Below, one piece after another: positions 54,168-61,909 of a DNA stretch of 64,000 bases. How positions within the stretch are numbered: position 1 is the first letter of the stretch; each line of letters opens with the position of its first letter. Source of the DNA: Devosia sp. Root413D1 (GTDB lineage Bacteria; Pseudomonadota; Alphaproteobacteria; Rhizobiales; Devosiaceae); NCBI RefSeq assembly GCF_001425235.1, contig NZ_LMEA01000012.1, positions 373,817 through 437,816 of the forward strand. Reading direction: 5' to 3'. Under the pieces are notes generated by a model that was given only the letters and a program-made list of their open reading frames with translations, did not search any database and was not told the DNA's origin. Position numbers and translations under genes: made by a program.

Positions 54168-54853
54168 TGGCCGCCACCGCACTCCAGCCCCGCCGCGCCG
54201 CCTCACCCTATGCCCGCCGGCTGGCGCGGGAGCGCGGCCTCACGCTGGAGGTGCTGACGGGCAGCGGACCGAATGGCCGGATCGTCGCTGCGGATGTTGC
54301 GGCCTACACCGCCCGCCCCCTTGCCCCGGTGGCAGCCAGCGGTCCGCAGGCGTCGGCGCTCGGCACGACGATCCAGCTGGCAACGCTCTTGCAGTTGCTG
54401 GCCGGTTTCGCCGACGCCGATACGCCGTTCACACTCGAGGACGTAGTGCTGCGGGCGGCCGGATGTGCGCTGGACGATGTGCCGGAGAGCCATAGTCTCG
54501 CCGGAGCGCCGGTGGCGCTGGAACAGCAGGTCGGGCAACTGGTGTTCGCCGATATCCGCGGGGGTTCGCTCGGGCCGTTGCGGGCGCGACGGCTTGCGGC
54601 GGTCGAGGCCGGTGGCGACCAGTCGGAGGAGCCGGCGGCGCTGTCGCTGAAGCTGCTGGCGGCCTCCGATATCCGCCCGGTGGTGATGCCGCTGAAGCCC
54701 GGGCGCAACATGCGGCTGGTGCTGGCGGCGGGTCCGGCGGCGGGGGAATGCCTGTTGTCGTTCGACGCGGCCGCAGTCAGCGAGGATGCGGCGACGGAGT
54801 TCCTGACGCGGTTCAAGGCGTATCTGGAGTTGCCGCTGCGGTTGTTGGCTTAG
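54167..54853 (+). CDS. short E2-like protein with E3-binding domain and dead acyltransferase motif
   Basis: A 228-residue relative of dihydrolipoyl acyltransferases. Residues about 12-46 form a peripheral-subunit-binding domain (ASPYARRLARERGLTLEVLT, then GSGPNGRIVAADVAAY). The remainder is a shortened acyltransferase domain ending LLSFDAAAVSEDAATEFLTR. In active E2 this reads SFDHRxxDG; here the HxxxDG positions 201-206 are AAAVSE, so the catalytic His and Asp are gone. There is no lipoyl domain, since that sits on the E1 fusion. A structural role recruiting dihydrolipoamide dehydrogenase is an inference. Confidence 0.8.
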   Translation: MAATALQPRRAASPYARRLARERGLTLEVLTGSGPNGRIVAADVAAYTARPLAPVAASGPQASALGTTIQLATLLQLLAGFADADTPFTLEDVVLRAAGCALDDVPESHSLAGAPVALEQQVGQLVFADIRGGSLGPLRARRLAAVEAGGDQSEEPAALSLKLLAASDIRPVVMPLKPGRNMRLVLAAGPAAGECLLSFDAAAVSEDAATEFLTRFKAYLELPLRLLA

Positions 54854-54894
54854 CGAGTTCGGTGGATAGGTACCAAACCATCCCCACCCACCGC

Positions 54895-54976
54895 GTGTCA
54901 TCCCAGCGAAAGCTGGGACCCAACTCGAAGGCGGCGCAGGTGGATGGATGGGTCCCAGCTTTCGCTGGGATGACAC
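54895..54976. repeat. BIME-like repeat with GAAA-loop hairpins, copy 2
   Basis: CCCAGC-GAAA-GCTGGG and CCCAGC-TTTC-GCTGGG hairpins between GTGTCAT and ATGACAC ends. Nearly the same left half (through ACCCAACTCG) occurs at 60355-60435. It lies after the E2-like gene in the 242-bp space before the GntR gene. Confidence 0.8.
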
Positions 54977-55066
54977 CGAGTTTTGGGTAAGCGCCGGGTG
55001 TCACCTCAGCTGCCCCCCACATAGACGGGGACGACGTGAACGCGCCGGTTCGCTGCAACGAGTTCG

Positions 55067-55085
55067 TGCTATTATCATAGCCACA
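55067..55085. promoter_or_regulatory. AT-rich regulatory motif, site 4 (gntR autoregulation)
   Basis: GTGCTATTATCATAGCCAC contains the dyad GCTAT-TATC-ATAGC and lies 11 bp before the GntR/UTRA gene. Among the six sites it has the clearest inverted symmetry and no TATAAT, which argues for operator function rather than promoter alone. Confidence 0.55.
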
Positions 55086-55095
55086 CCTATGGGGC

Positions 55096-55878
55096 ATGGC
55101 TGAGTACATGGACGACCTGAACGCGACGATTGATCTGTTGCCGAAGCGCGCGCTGGCGCGGGCCCAGGGGCCGCTGTACCGGCAGCTCGCGGATATCCTG
55201 CGCGAGCCGATCACTTCGGGCGCCTTTCCGGTCGGCGGCGAGTTACCCAAGGAAGCCATGATCGCCGAGCGGTTCGGGGTCAGCCTGATCACGGTGCGCC
55301 AGGCACTGCGCGACCTCGAGGCCGACGGGCTGATCAAGAAGCGGTCGGCGAAACCCGCGGTGGTCACCTCGGCCGCACCGCCGGTGACGCTGAGCTGGAC
55401 GTTCAAGAACTTCGCCGACATGGCGGCCTTCACCAAGGACGCGTCGCTGAAGATCAAATCGTACAAGAAGGAAAGCTCGCCACTGTTGCAACGGCATTTC
55501 GGGCTCAGCAAGGATGAGCAGGGTTATTGCCTGCGCTCGATCCTTGGCGTCGGCAAGCAGAAGAAGGCGCAGATCACCACCTACTTCCCGCCCGATATCG
55601 GCTCGCAGTTGAAGAAGGAAGATTTCAACGACGTGCTGATCTTCCGCGCGGTGCAGCGCCGGCTCAACATCCGCATGGCGGTGGCGCATTGCACCATTCG
55701 CGCCGAGATCGCTGACGCGGTGGTCGCGGCGGACCTGGGGGTGGCGGAGGGCTCGGCGATCCTCGCGGTGGAGATGATGTACCAGTCGTCGGACCAGCGG
55801 AACGTCGAGTTCTCGATCGCCCGGCATCCGGCCGAGATGTTCTCGATCACTTACGACGCGCCGAACGACCTCGCCTGA
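55096..55878 (+). CDS. GntR-family regulator (HutC/UTRA subfamily)
   Basis: A 260-residue regulator. The winged helix covers residues about 22-90 (PLYRQLADILREPITSGAFP, MIAERFGVSLITVRQALRDL), and a UTRA ligand domain follows (LSWTFKNFADMAAFTKDASL, EGSAILAVEMMYQSSDQRNV). A GCTATTATCATAGC dyad stands just before its ATG. It is the best candidate to bind the six AT-rich motifs in this part of the window. UTRA domains usually sense a small metabolite of the controlled pathway. Confidence 0.88.
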   Translation: MAEYMDDLNATIDLLPKRALARAQGPLYRQLADILREPITSGAFPVGGELPKEAMIAERFGVSLITVRQALRDLEADGLIKKRSAKPAVVTSAAPPVTLSWTFKNFADMAAFTKDASLKIKSYKKESSPLLQRHFGLSKDEQGYCLRSILGVGKQKKAQITTYFPPDIGSQLKKEDFNDVLIFRAVQRRLNIRMAVAHCTIRAEIADAVVAADLGVAEGSAILAVEMMYQSSDQRNVEFSIARHPAEMFSITYDAPNDLA

Positions 55879-55924
55879 CCGGCCGTCGAAAAGTCTGATG
55901 CGCCAGCCAGCATCGGCATGGACA

Positions 55925-55953
55925 GCATTATAGAATTATAATAGCATCATAGC
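55925..55953. promoter_or_regulatory. AT-rich regulatory motif, site 5 (sugar ABC transporter)
   Basis: A 29-bp AT-rich segment whose centre ATTATAGAATTATAATAGC has ATTATA/TATAAT dyad arms; on the other strand it reads GATGCTATTATAATTC. It stands about 215 bp before the solute-binding protein gene, upstream of LacI-type site 4. Confidence 0.5.
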
Positions 55954-56084
55954 TGTTGGATGAGTTGTTTCCGCTCGTCCGGCCGGAGCGCGACAGTTGA
56001 GGAGCTGCCGCGTCACGAGGGGAAGCCTGAACACATCGTTTCTGTCGCTGGTGGCCATCGCCGCCGGTGAACGGATAGTGATGC

Positions 56085-56100
56085 TTGATACCGGTATCAA
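56085..56100. promoter_or_regulatory. LacI-type operator, site 4
   Basis: TTGATACCGGTATCAA is a perfect 16-bp palindrome with the same ATACCGGTAT core as site 3. It lies 67 bp before the solute-binding protein ATG. Confidence 0.65.
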
Positions 56101-56166
56101 CGTGGTCGGACCTGGCGCAGAGATGGCGAATGACCGTCGCGCCGGGCTCCATGAGGAGGAACAAAC

Positions 56167-57489
56167 ATGAACAAGCCAGGCAACGGCCTGTTGCTCCCGC
56201 GCTCGATGAGCATGGGGCGCCGTGACTTCCTGAAGCGGACCGCAGCGGCAGGGTTCGCTGCGGCCCTGGCGACGCCAGCGCTCGCCCAGAATGCGAAGAT
56301 CAAGATCCCGCTGGTATCGTGGATGTGGAACGAACCGGGCCGCGGCGACGCCTGGCGGGCGATCCTCGCGAAGTTTCACGCCGAACAGAGCGATGTCTTC
56401 ATCGAGGAAGCCGGCGCGCCGTTCAACGAATTCACCAACAACATGCTGATCCAGTCCCAGTCCGGGAAGATCAACGGCGCCCTGTTCCACACCACCCCCG
56501 ACCTGGTGGTGCGTCTGCTGCGCGGCGGACACCTGGAGCCCTTGCAGGATATCGTCGACAAGCTCGGCATCGGCGACAAGCTGAGCGCTGCACATGACCA
56601 CCTGCGCATCGATGGCAAGGTGCACGGGCTCGACATCGTCACGGTGAAGTTCGGCCTGCTCTACAACTCGGCCATGTTCGAGAAGGCCGGACTCGGGGCG
56701 CCAGCCTCGGTCGAGGAATGGGTGGAGACATCGACCGCGCTGACCAAGTCGCCGGACCAGTTTGGCATTTACTCGCCCCACCTGATGAGCGAGCCAGGCG
56801 ACTTCTGGTTCATCCTGCAGCAATGGGCGGTGATGTTCGACGGCGTCTGGGCAGATGGGCGGAAGCCGCTGGTCAACACGGCTCCGGTGATCGAGGGGCT
56901 GAAGCTCTTCAAGACCATGTACGACAAGGCGATGCCGAAGGGCACCGACACGGCAACCGCCAACCAGATGTACGCCAATGGCCGCATCGGGCAGCAGTTG
57001 ATCGTCTCGGCCGCGGTCAACATCTGGTCGAGCTCCGGGCCGGACATCTATCCGTCGTTGCGCAGCGTGGTGCCGCCCGGCCCCAGCGGCAAGGCGATCA
57101 CCCGCATCCATCCGATCTGCGTCAACGCCAACGCCTCGGACGACGAGAAGGCCGCCGCCAAGGGCTTTGTCGAGTGGCTGTACAAGCCCGAGAACTATCA
57201 GGAACTGATGGAACGGTGCCTCGATGTGGTGCCGCCCTATCCGGAGGCGATCCGCCAGGAATACCTCGACAAGCAGTTCTGGGCCGAGGGCTACCTCGCG
57301 GGCAAGGCGATCACGCCGCTCGAGATCATGGGCGACTACATCTTCTTCAACCAGGAGTTCGGCAACGTCGTCATGGACAAGTTCTCCGAAGTGCTGGTCG
57401 CGGACCGGCCGGTCGAGGACGCCATGGCCGATGCCCAGCAGGAGCTGGAGAAGGCATCCGAGCGGCTGTTCGAAGGCTTCACCCTGTAA
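56167..57489 (+). CDS. extracellular solute-binding protein of a sugar ABC transporter
   Basis: A 440-residue family-1 solute-binding protein with a twin-arginine signal (MGRRDFLKRTAAAGFAAALA, cleavage near ALAQ). The mature part has LVSWMWNEPGRGDAWRAILA, LNNx-type VVRLLRGGHLEPLQDIVDKL, GLLYNSAMFEKAGL and NGRIGQQLIVSAAVNIWSSS, typical of MalE/UgpB-like proteins. GAGGAGG precedes the ATG. Two permease genes follow, and the ATPase is not encoded here, so a shared MsmK/UgpC-type ATPase is probably used. Confidence 0.9.
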   Translation: MNKPGNGLLLPRSMSMGRRDFLKRTAAAGFAAALATPALAQNAKIKIPLVSWMWNEPGRGDAWRAILAKFHAEQSDVFIEEAGAPFNEFTNNMLIQSQSGKINGALFHTTPDLVVRLLRGGHLEPLQDIVDKLGIGDKLSAAHDHLRIDGKVHGLDIVTVKFGLLYNSAMFEKAGLGAPASVEEWVETSTALTKSPDQFGIYSPHLMSEPGDFWFILQQWAVMFDGVWADGRKPLVNTAPVIEGLKLFKTMYDKAMPKGTDTATANQMYANGRIGQQLIVSAAVNIWSSSGPDIYPSLRSVVPPGPSGKAITRIHPICVNANASDDEKAAAKGFVEWLYKPENYQELMERCLDVVPPYPEAIRQEYLDKQFWAEGYLAGKAITPLEIMGDYIFFNQEFGNVVMDKFSEVLVADRPVEDAMADAQQELEKASERLFEGFTL

Positions 57490-57569
57490 CGGCTGAACCG
57501 AGCGTGTCGGGGGCGTTCCACGGGAGCGCCCCCGACGGTGTCTGGGGCGAGAGGCTGCACGCGCCCCTT

Positions 57570-58538
57570 ATGTCGACCTCCGGGAATATCGAGCGCATGT
57601 TTCAATCAGCGACTGCAGAGGCGGTGGAAGAACGCGCGAGGCAACGGCGTGGGTGGAATCGACACCACTCCCTGCCCTACACACTGGTCTTCCTGATCGT
57701 CGCCTATCTCGGCGTCTTCATCCTGTTCCCGATCGCCCAGCAGTTCCTGACCAGCTTTTCCAACAACGTGGTCGGCGTCGACAAGGTCACCTGGGTGGGC
57801 CTGCGCAACTACGAACGCCTGTTCGAGGACGAAGACTTCTGGTTCGCCGTCCAGGTCACCTTCACCTACATGGCCTTCGTGGTCGTTGGAGCGGTGTCGC
57901 TGGGGCTGCTCGCCGCTTTGTTGCTGAACCGCAAGTTCCGCGGCCGCAACCTGGCGCGGAGCGCCATCGCGGTCCCCTGGGCCTTCCCGGAAATCTCGGC
58001 CGTTCTGGTCTTCCTGTGGATGTGCAATCCGACCTTCGGGGTGATGAACGTCTTCGCCCGGCTCATTCCCGGCATCGAAAACAACCTGAACTGGCTGTCC
58101 GACCCCAAGCTGGCGATGCCGTTGGTTATTGCGCTGTCGATCTGGAAGGCGTTTCCGTTCACCTTCCTGGTGATCCTCGCGGCGCTGCAGGCCATCCCGC
58201 GCGAGACCTACGAAGCAGCAGAGGTCGACGGCGCCAACCCGTTGCAGGTGCTCCGCCACATCACCATCCCCGAGATCACCCCGACCCTGCTGCTGATGGC
58301 AGTGCTGATGTCGATCTTCTCGTTCAAGCAGTTCACGCTGATCTGGCTGACCACCGGCGGCGGCCCGTATGGCGGCATTACCGAAACGCTGGTGCTGCGC
58401 ATCTACCAGACGGCCTTCCGGTTCTTCGACCTGGCCTATGGCGCCACCCTGGGAGTCTCGGGCTTCGTCATCGTTCTCGGGCTCACCCTGCTGTTCGTCT
58501 ATGCCCAGCAGCGGCAAGACCGTGCGAGGAGGCGCTGA
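57570..58538 (+). CDS. sugar ABC transporter permease (MalF type)
   Basis: A 322-residue six-helix permease; the start is taken at the ATG at 57570, with an ATG at 57597 as an alternative and no strong ribosome-binding site for either. LPYTLVFLIVAYLGVFILFP is the first helix. The ATPase-contacting EAA loop appears as AAEVDGANPLQVLRHITIPE. It lies one base before the second permease and works with it and the binding protein at 56167. Confidence 0.9.
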   Translation: MSTSGNIERMFQSATAEAVEERARQRRGWNRHHSLPYTLVFLIVAYLGVFILFPIAQQFLTSFSNNVVGVDKVTWVGLRNYERLFEDEDFWFAVQVTFTYMAFVVVGAVSLGLLAALLLNRKFRGRNLARSAIAVPWAFPEISAVLVFLWMCNPTFGVMNVFARLIPGIENNLNWLSDPKLAMPLVIALSIWKAFPFTFLVILAALQAIPRETYEAAEVDGANPLQVLRHITIPEITPTLLLMAVLMSIFSFKQFTLIWLTTGGGPYGGITETLVLRIYQTAFRFFDLAYGATLGVSGFVIVLGLTLLFVYAQQRQDRARRR

Positions 58539-58539
58539 G

Positions 58540-59400
58540 ATGGCGGCATCCTCGACTGCTGCGGTCCACAAGCTGCGCCGGCTTGGTAAGGGGGTGGCGT
58601 TCTACGCCCTCATCCTCGGCTTCTGCGCCGCAGTGCTGTTCCCGGTCTACTGGATGATCGTCAATTCGATCCAGCCGCTGAGCCACGGCATGCAGTTTCC
58701 GCCGCCACTGATTCCCAAGGAGATCAGCTTCCTGCCCTTCATCACGCTGTTCGAGAACTTCCCGGTGGCGCGCTGGCTGGTGAACTCGCTGCTCCTGGCG
58801 GGGATGACAACGCTGATTGTCCTGGCGCTGGCGGTGCTGGGCTCGTTTGCCATGACTTTCCTCAGGTGGCGCGGCAAGGCGGCCTTCGGCTTGCTGCTGC
58901 TGATGACCCAGATGCTGCCCGAGGCGCTGGTGGTCATTCCGGTTTACGCGATGTATCGGAACCTCGGTCTCTCCGACAGCCTGCCTGCCCTGTCGCTGGT
59001 GGACGCGGCGTTCATCCTGCCGATCTGCATCTGGATCCTGAAGAACTCCTTCGACTCGATCGCCGAGGAAATCTATGAAGCCGCACTGATCGACGGCTGC
59101 TCGCCGCTCGGGGCGCTGGTCCGGACGCTCTTGCCCTTGTCCGCGCCAGGGCTGGTGGCGATCAGCGTGGTGTCGTTCTTCTATGCCTGGAACGAATACC
59201 TGTTCGCGGTCACGCTGGTCACCTCACCCGATATCCGGCCGGTGGCCGTGGGCCTCGCCTCACTCAAGGTGATGCTCGATACACCGATCGACCGCGTGCT
59301 GGCGGCGGCGCTGTTCTTTTCCATCTTCCCGGTCATCTTCTACCTGCTGATCCAGCGCTACATCGTCGCCGGGCTCAGCGCCGGGGCAGTCAAAGGGTAA
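58540..59400 (+). CDS. sugar ABC transporter permease (MalG type)
   Basis: A 286-residue six-helix permease with the EAA loop IYEAALIDGCSPLGALVRTL followed by PLSAPGLVAISVVSFFYAWN. The first helix is VAFYALILGFCAAVLFPVYW. It is placed directly after the MalF-type gene and 8 bp before the SMP-30 gene, so the transporter and lactonase are probably one operon. Confidence 0.92.
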   Translation: MAASSTAAVHKLRRLGKGVAFYALILGFCAAVLFPVYWMIVNSIQPLSHGMQFPPPLIPKEISFLPFITLFENFPVARWLVNSLLLAGMTTLIVLALAVLGSFAMTFLRWRGKAAFGLLLLMTQMLPEALVVIPVYAMYRNLGLSDSLPALSLVDAAFILPICIWILKNSFDSIAEEIYEAALIDGCSPLGALVRTLLPLSAPGLVAISVVSFFYAWNEYLFAVTLVTSPDIRPVAVGLASLKVMLDTPIDRVLAAALFFSIFPVIFYLLIQRYIVAGLSAGAVKG

Positions 59401-59408
59401 CCATTTAC

Positions 59409-60293
59409 ATGACCTGGGACATCACCTGCGTCGTCGACGCCAAGGCCGAACTCGGCGAAGGCACCATCTGGGACCCAAAAGCGAGGGTGCTGTGGTGGAT
59501 CGACATCTGGAGCAAGCTGATCCACCGCTACGATCCGAAAACCGGCAAGGACGACACCTGGGAAGCGCCGGAATATCTTGGCTGCATCGGGCTCAGGCAG
59601 AAAGGCGGGCTCGTCGTCACCATGGTGTCGGGCTTCTATTTCTTCGACCCCAAGAGCGGAGCGTTCGAAGCGATCATCGATCCCGAGGCGCACCTCGCCG
59701 ATACCCGCTTCAACGATGGCAAGCCGGATCGGCAGGGACGCTTCTGGTCGGGCTCGATGTTCGAGGCGCCGGGCAAGCCCGTGCAGTTCATCGGATCGCT
59801 GTACCGGATGGACAAGGATCTCTCGGTGCACCGGATGATCGAAGGGGTGGGCTGCTGCAACGGGCTGGCGTGGAGCCCCGACAGCAAGACCATGTATTTC
59901 TCCGACAGCCACACGACGATCGTCCGAGCCTATGATTTCGATCCGGTCACCGGCGACATCGAGAACCAGCGCACCTTCATCGACCTCAACGGCAGCGGCG
60001 GCATCGCCGACGGCGCCACGGTCGACGCCGATGGTTGCTACTGGGTGACCATCCCGGTGACCAGCAAGGTCAACCAGTACGACCCGCAGGGCAAACTGAT
60101 GCAGTCGATCGTGTTGCCGACGGACCTCCCCACCTGTTGTGAGTTCGGCGGCGAGAACCTCGACATTCTCTATGTCACCACCGCGGTGCTGAAGCGGCCG
60201 GCCGAGCATTTCGTCGGCCAGAGCAACCCGGGCGGGCTGTTCGCCATCGATGTGGGGACCAAGGGGTTGGCGCTGCCGGCGTTCGGGGGGTGA
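59409..60293 (+). CDS. SMP-30/gluconolactonase-family lactonase
   Basis: A 294-residue beta-propeller protein. The metal-binding Glu lies in AELGEGTIWDPKARVLWWID, an Arg/Asn region is in DTRFNDGKPDRQGRFWSGSM, and further ligands are in GVGCCNGLAWSPDSKTMYFS and GGIADGATVDADGCYWVTI. It hydrolyses sugar lactones to aldonates in the cytoplasm. It follows the sugar permease genes, so the imported sugar is probably oxidised to a lactone and opened here before dehydration. Confidence 0.9.
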   Translation: MTWDITCVVDAKAELGEGTIWDPKARVLWWIDIWSKLIHRYDPKTGKDDTWEAPEYLGCIGLRQKGGLVVTMVSGFYFFDPKSGAFEAIIDPEAHLADTRFNDGKPDRQGRFWSGSMFEAPGKPVQFIGSLYRMDKDLSVHRMIEGVGCCNGLAWSPDSKTMYFSDSHTTIVRAYDFDPVTGDIENQRTFIDLNGSGGIADGATVDADGCYWVTIPVTSKVNQYDPQGKLMQSIVLPTDLPTCCEFGGENLDILYVTTAVLKRPAEHFVGQSNPGGLFAIDVGTKGLALPAFGG

Positions 60294-60354
60294 GACCCAT
60301 CCTTGGAAGGGGGAGCTGCCCGGGGTCTTGGCAGTGCGCTTCCGCCACCACCGG

Positions 60355-60435
60355 GTGTCATCCCAGCGAAAGCTGGGACCCAACTCGCAGCTGGCGCAAG
60401 CGGTGAAATGGGTCCCTGCTTTCGCAGGGATGACA
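60355..60435. repeat. BIME-like repeat with GAAA-loop hairpins, copy 3
   Basis: The left hairpin CCCAGC-GAAA-GCTGGG is identical to copy 2. The right hairpin is CCCTGC-TTTC-GCAGGG, where both stem sides changed together (A to T and T to A). It lies between the convergent lactonase and amino-acid permease genes. Confidence 0.8.
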
Positions 60436-60473
60436 TCGAGTACGTGGGCACGGACTTTGCTCCCGCAAACGCC

Positions 60474-61163
60474 TCAACTCGCCAGCAACAGCGGCTTCTT
60501 CGTTTTCACCTGCAGCCCCTGCCCGACTTTGCGCTCGAGGTAGCCGGCATAGAGCGACAGCGGCCAGCACAGCATGAAGTAGATCAGCGACACCGTGCCG
60601 AACACCAGCACCGGCTGGAAGGTGACGGTGTTCACCTGTGTTGCGGCGCGGGCCAGTTCGGTGAGGCCGATCAGCGAGGCGACAGAGGTGGTCTTCACGA
60701 TCTGCACCATGAAGCCGACGGTGGGCGGCAGCATCAGCCGTATTGCCTGCGGCAGGATCACCAGCCGGAGCGTCGGCAGGAAACGGAAGCCGAGGGCGGT
60801 CGAGGCTTCCCACTGCCCCTTGGGCACCGCATCGATCGACCCGCGAAAAATCTCGCCGAAAAAGGCGCCGCCATTGAGCGAGAAGGTGATGGCGGCGGCC
60901 GCCCAGGGGTCGGGCCGGAAGCCGAGCAGCGACGAGCCGTAATAGGCCATGAACAGCTGGATGAGGATGGGCGTGCCCATGAAGAACTGGATGTAACCGG
61001 CCGCCAGCCAGCGCAGCGGCGGCAACGGCGCGACACGGAACGCCGCGACGACAAGGCCGATTACCCCGCCTCCGGCGAAGGCGATGAGCGCCAGGAGGAT
61101 GGTCCAGCGCGTCGCCATGATCAGGAACATCAGTTCGTTAGGGCCGAAATCGCGGAGGCTCAT
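60474..61163 (-). CDS. amino-acid ABC transporter permease 2 (HisM/GlnP type)
   Basis: A 229-residue polar-amino-acid-type permease from the ATG at 61163. MATRWTILLALIAFAGGGVI, FFMGTPILIQLFMAYYGSSL and the EAA-like loop ASTALGFRFLPTLRLVILPQ identify the family. It is one base from the other permease gene. No ATPase gene follows within the window, so the transporter must borrow or share one from elsewhere. Confidence 0.9.
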   Translation of the reverse strand: MSLRDFGPNELMFLIMATRWTILLALIAFAGGGVIGLVVAAFRVAPLPPLRWLAAGYIQFFMGTPILIQLFMAYYGSSLLGFRPDPWAAAAITFSLNGGAFFGEIFRGSIDAVPKGQWEASTALGFRFLPTLRLVILPQAIRLMLPPTVGFMVQIVKTTSVASLIGLTELARAATQVNTVTFQPVLVFGTVSLIYFMLCWPLSLYAGYLERKVGQGLQVKTKKPLLLAS

Positions 61164-61164
61164 C

Positions 61165-61830
61165 TCAGCTCTTCCAGCGGAACAAGAGGCGCCCGAGGCC
61201 GGCAAAGATCAGGCTCGCCGCCTGCACCAGGACGAAATAGATCACCGCGATGACGATATAGACCTCGAAGCTGCGGAAGGTCTCCATCACCAGGTTGTTG
61301 GCGATGGCGGTGAGCTCCTCGGCGGCTATGGCGCCGACGATCGAGGTGCCCATCAGTTGCAGGATGAACTGCGCCGAGAGCGCTGGGTAGACGGCGCGCA
61401 CCGCCGGCACCAGGACGACATGGCGGATGATGCGATAGCTGCTGAGGCCCAGCGACTTGGCCGCCTCGATCTGGCCTGATGGCACCGACTGCACGCCGGC
61501 ACGGAGGATCTCGGTGGCGTAGGCGCCGAGGTGAATGGAGAGCGCCAGGATCGCCGCGGTGCCGCTCGAAAATTTCAGCCCGATCAGCGGCAGCGTGAAG
61601 AAGACGAAATAGAGCTGGATCAACAACGGCGTATTGCGGATCAACTCGACATAGGCAGCGATCGGCCAGGACACCCAGCGCGGCCCGAAGCTGCGGCCGA
61701 TGGCGCCAAGCGTGCCGATAATGGTGCCGCAGAGGATCGACAGCACGGCGAGCTGGACGGTTTGCCCGACGCCGGCGAGCAGCCGGTCGAGATGGATGAG
61801 GACCGGTCCGAATTGCAGGGCCGTTTGCAT
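61165..61830 (-). CDS. amino-acid ABC transporter permease 1 (HisQ/GlnP type)
   Basis: A 221-residue permease with GVGQTVQLAVLSILCGTIIG, VELIRNTPLLIQLYFVFFTL, AILALSIHLGAYATEILRAG and the EAA loop AAKSLGLSSYRIIRHVVLVP. It is the second gene of the minus-strand set: binding protein, permease, permease. Confidence 0.92.
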   Translation of the reverse strand: MQTALQFGPVLIHLDRLLAGVGQTVQLAVLSILCGTIIGTLGAIGRSFGPRWVSWPIAAYVELIRNTPLLIQLYFVFFTLPLIGLKFSSGTAAILALSIHLGAYATEILRAGVQSVPSGQIEAAKSLGLSSYRIIRHVVLVPAVRAVYPALSAQFILQLMGTSIVGAIAAEELTAIANNLVMETFRSFEVYIVIAVIYFVLVQAASLIFAGLGRLLFRWKS

Positions 61831-61909
61831 GCGCGTCCTGTCGAGAACGGTGGAGGAGGCGGAGCCTGTTCGTTCAGGACTCCACCTCCAGACAAAAGTT
61901 CGGGCGCGA

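Noticed and set aside
54868..54884. Possible fifth LacI-type operator (AGGTACCAAACCATCC)
   Set aside because: It lacks the CCGG centre of the four good sites and does not lie directly before a gene start.
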